Assembly: GCA_949451655.1 (NCBI GenBank)
Contig: CASTST010000008.1
Span: forward strand, 1-35,968
Direction of reading: 5' to 3'
DNA length: 35,968 nucleotides
Origin: an uncultured Eubacteriales bacterium
Lineage (GTDB): Bacteria > Bacillota > Clostridia > Oscillospirales > CAG-272
Under the pieces are notes generated by a model that worked only from the letters and a program-made list of their open reading frames with translations, searched no databases and was not told the DNA's origin. A program made the translations under genes and the position numbers. Below, piece by piece: positions 9,105 to 16,844 of this stretch; position 1 is the stretch's first letter; each line of letters opens with the position of its first letter.

Positions 9105-9722
9105 ATGCGCAACGAAAACGGATTTGATCTATGGGCGCAGGATTATGACAAAAGCGTTGGTTTGTCAGACGATGCGAACAGCTATCCTTTTGCCGGATAT
9201 AAAAAGGTACTGGGTGAGATTTTTAACCGGGTTTTGGATGGCACAGGCAGAAATGTGCTGGATCTTGGATTTGGAACTGGCACATTGACAGCAAAGCTGT
9301 ATGAAAACGGCTGTAAAGTCTGGGGACAGGATTTTTCAAACCGCATGATAGAGATTGCACAGGAAAAAATGCCGGATGCCCGCTTGTATCAAGGCGATTT
9401 CTCAAAGGGACTTGTGGAAGAACTACAGGAACGGGAATATGACTGCATTGTTGCAACTTATACCCTGCACCATTTGATGGATGATGAAAAAGTCGGATTT
9501 CTGAATACGCTTTTGTCCCGGCTTCGCCCCGGCGGCAGAATTTATATTGGTGATGTAGCATTTGAAACGAGAAGTGACCTGGAAGCGTGCAGAGTGAAAA
9601 GCGGGGATACTTGGGACGATAAGGAAGCATATTTTGTTTATGAGGAAATAAAGCGGCATTTTACCAATATTACATTTACCAAGCTTTCCGATTGTGCCGG
9701 CGTTTTTGAACTTTGGGCGTAG
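9105..9722 (+). CDS. Class I SAM-dependent methyltransferase
   Basis: 205 aa. It has a classic Rossmann methyltransferase core: motif I VLDLGFGTGTLTAKL (about 45-60), the acidic motif II end VWGQDFSNRMI, motif III-like LYQGDFSKGL, and motif IV CIVATYTLHHLMDDEK, followed by GGRIYIGDVAF. This matches small-molecule methyltransferases of the Methyltransf_11/25 type. The substrate cannot be told from sequence. It is the last gene of the glyA run, with aaggag seven bases before the ATG. Repeat copy B begins about 30 bp after its stop. Confidence 0.9.
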   Translation: MRNENGFDLWAQDYDKSVGLSDDANSYPFAGYKKVLGEIFNRVLDGTGRNVLDLGFGTGTLTAKLYENGCKVWGQDFSNRMIEIAQEKMPDARLYQGDFSKGLVEELQEREYDCIVATYTLHHLMDDEKVGFLNTLLSRLRPGGRIYIGDVAFETRSDLEACRVKSGDTWDDKEAYFVYEEIKRHFTNITFTKLSDCAGVFELWA

Positions 9723-9751
9723 AATTGGATAAAAAGGCATACAGAAAATTA

Positions 9752-9990
9752 AAAAAGGCTCCCTTGTGTAAAGGGAGCTCCCGCGATAGCGGGTGGGGGA
9801 TTGTCTATACGATCATTTTGCAGATTCAATCAATCGGCAGTATGTGCAGACAATCCCTCCGAGTTTTGCTGCGCAAAACCCACCTCCCTTTACACAAGGG
9901 AGGCTTTACAAGGAGATGAAGTGCAGCGTCACCTCCCTTTGCGGGGGAGGCTTATGAAGTTGAACGAAATTTGCGGCGATTACCTCCTTG
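9752..9990 (+). repeat. Dispersed repeat copy B (complete, with extended right flank)
   Basis: Complete element. The left arm is aaaaaaggctccc...aagggagctcccgcgatagcgggtgggggattgt. The core is gatcattttgcagattcaatcaatcggcagtat. The right arm is acaatccctccgagttttgctgcgcaaaac...ccacctccctttacacaagggaggc. An extra flank (cacctccctttgcgggggaggcttatgaag...) resembles those of copies F-H. Read on the minus strand, the left outer hairpin ends in a T-run. The gap between two convergent genes holds nothing else but the terminator at 10013. Confidence 0.9.
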
Positions 9991-10012
9991 GACGGAGAGA
10001 GGCATAGGAAAC

Positions 10013-10039
10013 AAAAAGGCTCCCTTGGGGAGCCTTTTT
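10013..10039. terminator. Bidirectional intrinsic terminator
   Basis: aaaaaggctccc pairs with gggagccttttt around a 3-base loop, so both strands end in a T-run. It sits between the convergent methyltransferase and histidine phosphatase genes and can serve both. Its stem is the same ggctccc/gggagcc as the repeat's outer hairpin. Confidence 0.9.
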
Positions 10040-10052
10040 ATTTATGCAATTT

Positions 10053-10796
10053 TTAAACAGACATAGGGAAATCAATTTCCTGAACATATTCAGGAAAAAT
10101 ACGATCATTTAAATTAAACGCCAAAGGAATGATATCATATTTTCCAACGGCAACCATAGCTACAGCACAGTTTTGCGTAACATTGGGTCCCAGACCAGCC
10201 CTCCCGCCGGTCAGAGAGGAAAACAACGCATTCATAATCCCACCGTGGGTTACTGCAACAATTACTTTGTCTGCTTTCTCCTGACACATCTGAGAAAGGG
10301 TACGTTTCATCCGCCGCGCTGCGTTTGGAATGCTTTCCACATCCTTGGGATAATCTGCCGGTGTGGGATACAGAGCTTTTTTCTTAGCAGGGGTTAACCC
10401 AGACAGTGAACCGTAATCCCGTTCTATCAGTCCTTTTTCAACAGAAGGTTTTCCAAGACCTAACCCGTCAGCTATGTATGTTGCTGTATCGTATGCCCGC
10501 ATCAGAGGTGAGGCATATACATTTTGCAGGGGTACTTTATTATCAGCCAACGCCTTTCCCAAAAATGCGGCGCAATGCATTGCCTGGCTGCGTCCTTCTT
10601 CATTCAGTGGAATGTTTTCCCGTCCCTGCAGCCGCATTTGCATATTCCAGGCGGTCAGCCCGTGCCGTATTAAAAATACAGGCTTGCGGTCTTCATGCAG
10701 CAATGCAGTGACTTGTGCAGGTGTGCAAAAAAGCAAAGGAGTGCTTGGGGTGGAAGCAAAATTGATATGTGTGCGTTTGCGGTCATTTTTGTCCAT
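10053..10796 (-). CDS. Histidine phosphatase family protein (phosphoglycerate mutase-like)
   Basis: 247 aa from the ATG at 10796, preceded by AAGGAG eight bases upstream. The track's start at 10829 is a TTG lying upstream of that ribosome site. The signature is FLIRHGLTAWN, with the phospho-acceptor histidine at 45, followed by QGRENIPLNEEGRSQA, the acidic LIERDYGSLSG (E125) and the second histidine in VAVTHGGIMNAL (H184). This is the CobC/GpmB-like branch of phosphatases rather than a certain phosphoglycerate mutase. The substrate is unknown. About 38 residues precede the core with no signal peptide. It is monocistronic with a promoter at 10844-10873 on its strand. Confidence 0.9.
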   Translation of the reverse strand: MDKNDRKRTHINFASTPSTPLLFCTPAQVTALLHEDRKPVFLIRHGLTAWNMQMRLQGRENIPLNEEGRSQAMHCAAFLGKALADNKVPLQNVYASPLMRAYDTATYIADGLGLGKPSVEKGLIERDYGSLSGLTPAKKKALYPTPADYPKDVESIPNAARRMKRTLSQMCQEKADKVIVAVTHGGIMNALFSSLTGGRAGLGPNVTQNCAVAMVAVGKYDIIPLAFNLNDRIFPEYVQEIDFPMSV

Positions 10797-10843
10797 GCAG
10801 CTCGCTCCTTCTATATAATATATTGCCAACTAAAGCCAACATT

Positions 10844-10873
10844 ATTATAACAAAAATACCATATACTTGTCAA
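10844..10873 (-). promoter_or_regulatory. Promoter of the histidine phosphatase gene
   Basis: On the minus strand: TTGACA (10873-10868), 18-bp spacer, TATAAT (10849-10844). It diverges from the promoter at 10922. Confidence 0.8.
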
Positions 10874-10921
10874 TACTGGGATGACAAGTCCGATTTTATG
10901 ACGCATATACAGGAAAAACTA

Positions 10922-10950
10922 TTGAAAAAAAACAGTCTGTATATTATAAT
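10922..10950 (+). promoter_or_regulatory. Promoter of the DUF4838/ketose operon
   Basis: TTGAAA (10922-10927), 17 bp, TATAAT (10945-10950). Roughly 100 bases of leader follow before the ATG at 11056. I see no riboswitch or clear operator in that leader. Confidence 0.75.
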
Positions 10951-11055
10951 AAAAGTATAGTTTGTCTTTGTAGTTTGTCCTCCTGAATCTGTTTTAGTGA
11001 ATAGAATTGTGTCCTTTCTGTGGGGCGCATATATAGGAAGGGAATGGAGATTATT

Positions 11056-13092
11056 ATGAAAAAATGGATTTGCGGTATGCTCATTGCATCTATGCTGCTT
11101 TCTGCCTTCATTGTAGCCGTGCCGGTTGGCGCGGCATCCTTTCTGCGTGGGGATGTAAACGGAGACGGAGAAGTGGACGCACTGGATGCATTTGAATTGG
11201 TACGATATATTGCAGATGTCACAGATTGGATCCAGTTTGACTTGGCAGATGTAGACGGAGACGGGGACGTAACTGCCTTTGACAGTTTTGAACTCAGGCG
11301 GCATCTTGCTGATATTATTGATTTATCCCAGACTTATCCGGTTCCTGATACAAATGTTGATCGCATCACCATTGCAGGGAACAATATCGGAATGTATACC
11401 ATTGTGGTGACGGATCCGGAAAATGCAAATGTGAGGTTTGCGGCTTCTGAATTGCAGAAATATGTAAAAGAAGCCTGCGGCAGAACCCTTGTCATTGCAG
11501 AGAGGGATTGCAATGCTCCCTATCAGATCGTATTGTGCGCGGATGACGGGTCCCGCCGTCTTGGCGATGACGGATTTTCTATAGCTGTTTCCGGCGGAAC
11601 GCTCACCATTATAGGCGGCGCTGCCAGAGGCGTTATGTATGGCGTGTATGAACTGCTGGAGGAATATTTCGGCTATCGCTTTTTAGGATATAACGATAAA
11701 GTGCTGTATACTGCCGATACGATAAATCTGCCGAACGGACTGCGGGATGAGCAGGTTCCGACAGTCAGATATCGCTGCGTTACCATTGATTCTTTTGCCA
11801 ACGATTATACATATTCTTCTGCAATCAAACGCAAGCTTAGCGGCTGTTCTGGACAGCCAAGCATGCTGCAGCCTGAATATGGATACGGTATAGAACGGCT
11901 GTTTTTGAATGCCCATTCTATGGATTATTTTGTGCCGGATGCGGCGGTCCCCTGTTTGTCTTTGGAGAGTACTTATGAAACCTGCCTTGCCAATATGAAG
12001 GCGCTTCTGGATCAGCGGATTGCTGCAGGCGGCATTGTTGGCAAAAGTATTACAGAAATATCCTGCTCCTATTCAGCGGAAGGGAAATTCTGTGCGTGCG
12101 CAGAGTGCAGTGCAACCTATCAGGCGGAAGGCAGTCAGGCAGGTGTACTGGTGCCCTTTGTAAATCGGATTGACAAGACGCTGCGTGAGGAATATCCGGG
12201 CATTCGCGTGATTACCAATGCATACGGCGATGTGCGTATTCCGCCTAAAAATGTAGTGCTGAACGATGAGGTGGCACTGCTGTATTGCTGGAATGGCTGT
12301 GCCAATCATCTCATAGGCAGCGGCGAATGTAGGGAAGGCGGCAACAGCCTGGGATACTCCAACACCAAAGAGGAAGCATACTACCTGGGATGGACGGAGC
12401 ATTGCTCTCAGATTTATGTGTGGTATTATCCTACCAACATATACTATCTGCTGTGCCCTCAGCCCAATCTTGTAAATCTGTATAACGATTTTATCTGGTT
12501 CATGGAGCACAAAGCCACAGGCTTTTATGTAGTAGGTACTACCGGAAGCTCATTTGAAGATCTGGATGCGTATCTGATTTCCAGACTGATCTGGGATGCC
12601 GGTATGACGGAAGAAGAATATATCCTTCGGATGGAGGAATATCTGCGGGCATATTACGGACCGGGATGGTCGTATATATATACGTATATACAAATGCTCA
12701 TAGAGGCGGGGGATGAAATGGGCTGCGTGCTCAACGATTTTGAACATCCCTTTGATATTTATTCCAAAGCATATTTTGCCAATCATTTTGATGAAATGCA
12801 GTCTCTGTTTGCACAGGCGTCTGCCGCATGCGAGACGGAGCAGGAGCGGGAAAATATCCGCCGCCTGTCTGTGCATATGCTGTTCCTTGGGTACAGCGCA
12901 ACCTATGAAAGCCGATATGTGCAAGGCACAGATGAACAGCGTGCCGCATATGCCGATGGATATCGGGCGTGGTATGATATGGTGCAGGAAAAGGAAATTC
13001 GAACCACCTATAATACCACAGGCATCGAGAACGCTTTTTCACTTGCTGTCAGTCCTATGCAGCTTGTATATGGGATAGACGGACAACGATAA
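11056..13092 (+). CDS. Secreted dockerin-DUF4838 protein, putative glycosidase
   Basis: 678 aa from the ATG at 11056, which has TGGAGA six bases upstream and opens a proper signal peptide (MKKWICGM...VGAAS). A dockerin directly follows cleavage (about 30-90), with loops DVNGDGEVDALD and DVDGDGDVTAFD. Residues about 95-225 form an alpha/beta module like the N-terminal domain of GH20 and alpha-glucuronidases (IVVTDPENANVRFAASELQKYV, ending YGVYELLEEYFGYRF). A DUF4838 region follows (about 230-500), recognised by CACAECSATYQ, the segment VPFVNRIDKTLREEYP and an AYGDVRIPP-like strand. DUF4838 is counted among TIM-barrel glycosidase relatives, but its substrate is not established. It heads an operon with a sugar epimerase, kinase and aldolase, hinting that it releases or trims a glycan feeding that pathway. 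N-terminal dockerins are less common than C-terminal ones. Confidence 0.85.
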   Translation: MKKWICGMLIASMLLSAFIVAVPVGAASFLRGDVNGDGEVDALDAFELVRYIADVTDWIQFDLADVDGDGDVTAFDSFELRRHLADIIDLSQTYPVPDTNVDRITIAGNNIGMYTIVVTDPENANVRFAASELQKYVKEACGRTLVIAERDCNAPYQIVLCADDGSRRLGDDGFSIAVSGGTLTIIGGAARGVMYGVYELLEEYFGYRFLGYNDKVLYTADTINLPNGLRDEQVPTVRYRCVTIDSFANDYTYSSAIKRKLSGCSGQPSMLQPEYGYGIERLFLNAHSMDYFVPDAAVPCLSLESTYETCLANMKALLDQRIAAGGIVGKSITEISCSYSAEGKFCACAECSATYQAEGSQAGVLVPFVNRIDKTLREEYPGIRVITNAYGDVRIPPKNVVLNDEVALLYCWNGCANHLIGSGECREGGNSLGYSNTKEEAYYLGWTEHCSQIYVWYYPTNIYYLLCPQPNLVNLYNDFIWFMEHKATGFYVVGTTGSSFEDLDAYLISRLIWDAGMTEEEYILRMEEYLRAYYGPGWSYIYTYIQMLIEAGDEMGCVLNDFEHPFDIYSKAYFANHFDEMQSLFAQASAACETEQERENIRRLSVHMLFLGYSATYESRYVQGTDEQRAAYADGYRAWYDMVQEKEIRTTYNTTGIENAFSLAVSPMQLVYGIDGQR

Positions 13093-13125
13093 AGAATACA
13101 ATTATAAAGCAGAAAGGGTTATACA

Positions 13126-13995
13126 ATGAAATTCGGAACACTGTATGCTTACTGGGTAAGCAACTGGGGCGCAGATTACTGCGAAATGGCAAGAAAGGCA
13201 AAGAAAGCCGGCTTTGACGTTATCGAAATCGGCGCCGGAGATTTACTTAAAATGAGCGATGCACAGCTTGCAGAGCTGCGCACTGTTGCAAAGGAGCTGG
13301 GACTGGAGATTTCTGCAAACCTTGGACCTCCTAAAGATAAGGATGTATCTTCCGCAGATCCGGACATCCGCCGTGCGGGTGTTCAGTTCCTCATAGATAT
13401 TATGCATCAGATGGTAAAAATCGACTGCAATACGCTGATCGGCGCGCTGTACAACTGCTGGCCTTATGATTTTAAGGATCTGGACAAGGACGCGCTGTGG
13501 GAACGTGCTGTAAAAGGTATGCAGGAAGTGGGAGACGAGGCGGATCGCCTTGGTATTACCATTTGTCTGGAAATTCTGAACCGGTTTGAAACCATCCTGC
13601 TTACAGACTGTGAAGAGGGCGTTCGTTTCTGTAAGGATGTAAACCGTGATTCTGTAAAACTGCTGCTGGATACCTTCCACATGAATATTGAGGAAGATGA
13701 CCTCCCTGCTGCAATCCGCCGTGCGGGAGATCTGCTTGCCCATGTACATGTAGGCGAAGGCAACCGGAAACTCCCCGGTATGGGACATCTGCCCTGGGCT
13801 GAAATCGGTCAGGCGCTGCGGGATATCGGATACGATGGAATGGTTGTTATGGAGCCGTTCATGAAAGCCGGCGGCACTGTGGGCAGCGACATCAAAGTAT
13901 GGCGTGATTTGTCCGGCGGTGCGGATGAAGCCGGTATGGATAAAATGATTGCAGATTCTCTTGTATTCCTGAAAAAACAGTTTGTCGGCGCATAA
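13126..13995 (+). CDS. Ketose 3-epimerase (D-allulose/D-tagatose 3-epimerase family)
   Basis: 289 aa, close to the usual family length. A metal-dependent TIM-barrel enzyme that epimerises ketoses at C3, for example fructose/allulose or tagatose/sorbose. The sequence tracks the clostridial D-psicose 3-epimerases: GALYNCWPYDF, CLEILNRFE, LLDTFHMNIEEDD, HVHVGEGNRKLPG and GTVGSDIKVWRDL. The metal and catalytic residues are present as E149, D182, H208 and E243. No signal peptide, so cytosolic. It is 33 bp after the DUF4838 gene and 21 bp before the kinase. Which ketose it handles cannot be read from sequence. D-allulose, tagatose and L-sugar relatives are all possible. Confidence 0.92.
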   Translation: MKFGTLYAYWVSNWGADYCEMARKAKKAGFDVIEIGAGDLLKMSDAQLAELRTVAKELGLEISANLGPPKDKDVSSADPDIRRAGVQFLIDIMHQMVKIDCNTLIGALYNCWPYDFKDLDKDALWERAVKGMQEVGDEADRLGITICLEILNRFETILLTDCEEGVRFCKDVNRDSVKLLLDTFHMNIEEDDLPAAIRRAGDLLAHVHVGEGNRKLPGMGHLPWAEIGQALRDIGYDGMVVMEPFMKAGGTVGSDIKVWRDLSGGADEAGMDKMIADSLVFLKKQFVGA

Positions 13996-14016
13996 AGAAG
14001 GAAAGGAAATATACCA

Positions 14017-14964
14017 ATGGCAGAAATTATGACTATGGGGGAAATCATCGTTGAAATCATGCGTGACGGTGTGGATAAACCCCTGGACAAAGCGGATGTG
14101 TTCCGCGGTCCCTATCCTTCCGGCGCTCCGGCAATCTTTATTGATACGGTAGCCCGTTTGGGACATAAAGCAGCAATCGTAGGCGGCGTTGGCGATGACG
14201 ACTTTGGAAAGTGCCTGCTGGATCGGCTGGAGGGAGACGGCGTGGACTGCTCCAGCGTGATCAAAAATGATAGAATTTCCACCGGCTGTGCTTTTGTTAC
14301 ATATTTTTCCGACGGAGAGCGAAAGTTTATTTTCCATATTGGAAACACTCCCGCTGTACTGGCGCCTGCGCCGGATGCAGAGAAGCTGGAAGGATTGAAA
14401 TTCTTCCATATCATGGGCTGCTCCCTCATGGCAGATATGGCTTTTGGTCAGCGGATTGTAGATACGATGCAGGCAGCGGCAAAGGCTGGCGCAAAGGTGT
14501 CTTTTGACCCGAATATCCGTCCGGAGTTGATGAAGGATCCAAAAGCGAAGGATCTCATCACAGCAGTGCTGGAGCAGACCAACGTATTCATGCCCGGCAA
14601 AAGCGAATTGCGCATGCTGTCTGGCTGCGATGATATTGAAGAGGCTGTACAGGCTTTGTTCCGGGACAGACCTGCCCTGGAGATTATCGCACTGAAAAAC
14701 GGTAAAAAGGGCTGTGTCATTTATACGAGAGATACCCGGTTCGCCTTTGGCGTGTATAAGGTTCCCGTATTGGATGCAACGGGTGCAGGCGACAGCTTTG
14801 ACGGCGCGTTCCTGTGCGCTCTTGCAGAAGGAAAATCCATAGAAGATGCAGCGAAAATGGCAACTGCAGCCGCTTCCCTGAATACGGCGGCATTCGGTCC
14901 TATGGAAGGGAAAATTTCCCGGGAAAACGTAGAAAAAATGATTGCGGACAATATTTTGGAATAA
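14017..14964 (+). CDS. PfkB-family carbohydrate kinase
   Basis: 315 aa, typical for ribokinase/PfkB enzymes, which phosphorylate sugars with ATP. The substrate lid region GAPAIFIDTVARLGHKAAIVG is near the start, SFDPNIRPEL lies mid-protein, and the ATP/anion-hole signature DATGAGDSFDGAF carries the catalytic base D259. The SFDPNIRP motif is usual in fructokinase- and 2-keto-3-deoxygluconate kinase-like members. In context it most likely phosphorylates the ketose made by the upstream epimerase (inference). AAGGAAAGGA precedes the ATG. It lies 21 bp after the epimerase and 35 bp before the aldolase. Confidence 0.93.
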   Translation: MAEIMTMGEIIVEIMRDGVDKPLDKADVFRGPYPSGAPAIFIDTVARLGHKAAIVGGVGDDDFGKCLLDRLEGDGVDCSSVIKNDRISTGCAFVTYFSDGERKFIFHIGNTPAVLAPAPDAEKLEGLKFFHIMGCSLMADMAFGQRIVDTMQAAAKAGAKVSFDPNIRPELMKDPKAKDLITAVLEQTNVFMPGKSELRMLSGCDDIEEAVQALFRDRPALEIIALKNGKKGCVIYTRDTRFAFGVYKVPVLDATGAGDSFDGAFLCALAEGKSIEDAAKMATAAASLNTAAFGPMEGKISRENVEKMIADNILE

Positions 14965-14999
14965 GCCCTGCCGCGGGACGAAGAAAGGATACAGACGTA

Positions 15000-15842
15000 A
15001 TGTATACAACAAGTAAAGAGATGATCAAAAAAGCCCGTGCAGGCGGATATGCAGTTCCTGCGTTCAATGCGGAAAATCTGGAAATGGTGCAGGCAATTGT
15101 TGCAGCAGCAAGCGAGCTGCGCTCTCCTGTTATGATTCAGACCACACCGACTACAGTAAAATATCTCACACTGCGTCAGGCAGTGGCGATGGTGCGTGCA
15201 GAGGGCGAAGCAGCAGACGTGCCGGTAGCGCTTCATCTGGATCACTGTGAAAGCTATGACGGTGTGCGCGATGCAGTGCAGGCTGGATATACCTCTGTCA
15301 TGATTGACGGTTCCAAATTGCCGTATGAAGAAAATATCGAAGTGACTCGTAAGGTTGTGGAAATGGCTGCTGCCAGAGGGGTTACTGTTGAGGCAGAACT
15401 TGGCACTGTGGGCGGAAAGGAAGACGGTCACAGCGCACAGATCGCCTATACGGATCCGGAGGAAGCATTGGATTTCTTTACCCGCACCGGCGTGGATATT
15501 TTTGCTGTGGCAATTGGTACAGCTCATGGTTTCTATAAGGGAGAACCGAAGCTGAATTTTGATCTTTTGGCGACACTGCGTGAAAAGATCGACGCACCGC
15601 TGGTGCTTCATGGCGGTTCCGGCATTCCGGATGAGATGATCCGCCGTACCATTGAGCTTGGTATCAACAAAGTAAACTTTGCAACAGAGTTGCGCGCTGC
15701 CGCTACCGCAGCAGTACGCAAGGCGTTGGAAAACGATTCTATAATCGACCCGAAAAAGTTTATGGGTCCGGCGAGAGAAGCAGTTATCGAGCTTTGCCGG
15801 CATAAAATCAAATTGTGCGGTTCTGATGGAAAAGCGGACTGA
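15000..15842 (+). CDS. Class II ketose-bisphosphate aldolase (FbaA/GatY/KbaY-like)
   Basis: 280 aa from the ATG at 15000, ten bases after AAAGGA. The 342-aa track version starts inside the kinase gene and is rejected. A zinc enzyme that splits phosphorylated ketoses into dihydroxyacetone phosphate and an aldehyde. Visible: PAFNAENLEMVQAIV at the start, the catalytic HLDHC (D81, H82), GYTSVMIDGS, the second zinc histidine in GTAHGFYKG (H176) and the third in LVLHGGSGIP (H204). Spacing matches the tagatose-bisphosphate aldolase branch, but fructose-, tagatose- and inositol-pathway (IolJ) enzymes are alike and cannot be separated by eye. Last gene of the operon. The terminator in repeat copy C follows about 330 bp on. 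Confidence 0.94.
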   Translation: MYTTSKEMIKKARAGGYAVPAFNAENLEMVQAIVAAASELRSPVMIQTTPTTVKYLTLRQAVAMVRAEGEAADVPVALHLDHCESYDGVRDAVQAGYTSVMIDGSKLPYEENIEVTRKVVEMAAARGVTVEAELGTVGGKEDGHSAQIAYTDPEEALDFFTRTGVDIFAVAIGTAHGFYKGEPKLNFDLLATLREKIDAPLVLHGGSGIPDEMIRRTIELGINKVNFATELRAAATAAVRKALENDSIIDPKKFMGPAREAVIELCRHKIKLCGSDGKAD

Positions 15843-15935
15843 TAGGGTGTAAAATTCTCCCCAATAAAGTGTAAATTTTAAAGGCTTTCCCCTTCAAAGT
15901 CTCCAGAGTAAATGAATGGGGTGTCATAAAAGGAT

Positions 15936-16196
15936 CCCCTTGTGCCGGAGTTTGTAAAACGAACCCCAGGAGATCCTGCGGCGCAAACAAAAAAGAATCA
16001 AGGCCCCCATGTGAGGATCCACTACGTGGTCCCCATAGGGGGCTGTCAGCCAAGCGCAGCGGCGCTGACTGGGGATTGTTTGTGTTTATTGTCGATTTAA
16101 TATTCCTACAAAATGATAGAATAAATAATCCCTTACCCGCTTCGCGGGGGCTCCCTGGGATCCGCTGCGCGGCTCCAGCACAAGGGAGCCTTTTTG
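15936..16196 (-). repeat. Dispersed repeat copy C, inverted core, with left direct repeat
   Basis: Two parts. First, ccccttgtgccggag... through ggggattgtttgtgttt (15936-16087), about 150 bp that recurs as copy D at 19357-19509. Second, an inverted core (attgtcgatttaatattcctacaaaatgat) and an arm acccgcttcgcgggggctccctgggatcc... ending ggctccagcacaagggagccttttt. Between the aldolase gene and this copy, 15843-15935 holds only AT-rich sequence with no feature I can name. Confidence 0.88.
16171..16195 (+). terminator. Terminator formed by the end of repeat copy C
   Basis: ggctcc pairs with ggagcc around agcacaag and is followed by TTTTT. It is the first clear terminator after the aldolase gene, so the repeat itself seems to end the ketose operon transcript. 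Confidence 0.8.
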
Positions 16197-16225
16197 TTTA
16201 TGTCCCGAAAAATTTTTTTGCCCCC

Positions 16226-16258
16226 TTGTGACAAATTTCCTCCAATTCCTACATATAG
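16226..16258 (+). promoter_or_regulatory. Candidate ECF-type promoter of the sigma/anti-sigma operon
   Basis: ttgtgaca (16226-16233) and ctacatatag (16249-16258), separated by 15 bases, do not fit sigma-A well. They are placed like an autoregulated ECF promoter about 40 bases before the start codon. This is inference from position and sequence style only. Confidence 0.45.
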
Positions 16259-16295
16259 AGTGAAGAGATCAATACTATGAAGAAAGGATAAGACT

Positions 16296-16844
16296 ATGAA
16301 TGACAGTGGCATTAGAGATCTGTTTTGGACGCGCAGCGAACAGGCAATTCCGGCTTTGGCGGCAAAATACGGCAGACTGATTTATCAAATCGCTATGAAT
16401 ATACTGTCTGTCTCTCAGGATGCGGAAGAGTGTGAAAACGATACGTATCTGACTGTGTGGAACACAGTTCCACCTGCAACTCCTGTTTCCATGCAGGCGT
16501 ATTCAGCCAAAATTGTCCGCTATATCGCCTGTGATAAGCTGGATTATAATATGGCAGAAAAGCGCGGCGGCGGAGCAGAGATGTCTATTACGGAACTGGA
16601 AGAATGTATTCCCGCATCGGATGTATCCTTGGATGATACAGAACTATCTGAAGCAATTGATGCATTTCTTGCGGGGCTGGACGCACAAAATAAGGCTTTA
16701 TTTGTAGGAAAGTATTTTATGTCGGCATCGGTGAAGGAATTGGCACATATGTCCGGGCTTACTGTTACGTGTGTAACAACCCGGCTTTCCCGCCTGCGGG
16801 AAAAACTCCGGCAGGTGCTGCATGAAAGGGGGATAAACAAATGA
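16296..16844 (+). CDS. ECF-type RNA polymerase sigma factor
   Basis: 182 aa. Region 2 is visible as AAKYGRLIYQIAMNILSVSQDAEECENDTYLTVWNTVPP, matching the clostridial ECF consensus (DAEEC-x-ND-x-YL-x-VWN). Region 4 is a C-terminal helix-turn-helix, VKELAHMSGLTVTCVTTRLSRLREKLRQVL, which reads the -35 element. The stop overlaps the start of the next gene in ATGA, so the two are translationally coupled, as is usual for sigma/anti-sigma pairs. Ribosome site AAAGGAT, about six bases before the ATG. Its regulon is unknown. The operon is flanked by direct copies of a 150-bp repeat. Confidence 0.93.
   Translation: MNDSGIRDLFWTRSEQAIPALAAKYGRLIYQIAMNILSVSQDAEECENDTYLTVWNTVPPATPVSMQAYSAKIVRYIACDKLDYNMAEKRGGGAEMSITELEECIPASDVSLDDTELSEAIDAFLAGLDAQNKALFVGKYFMSASVKELAHMSGLTVTCVTTRLSRLREKLRQVLHERGINK

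Noticed and set aside
9752-9990. Repeats considered as a CRISPR array
   Set aside because: Copies are kilobases apart, in both orientations, without regular spacers, and no cas gene is present.
13243-15012. 589-aa minus-strand ORF over the epimerase and kinase genes
   Set aside because: Both plus-strand genes have intact catalytic motifs and ribosome sites. The antisense frame has none.
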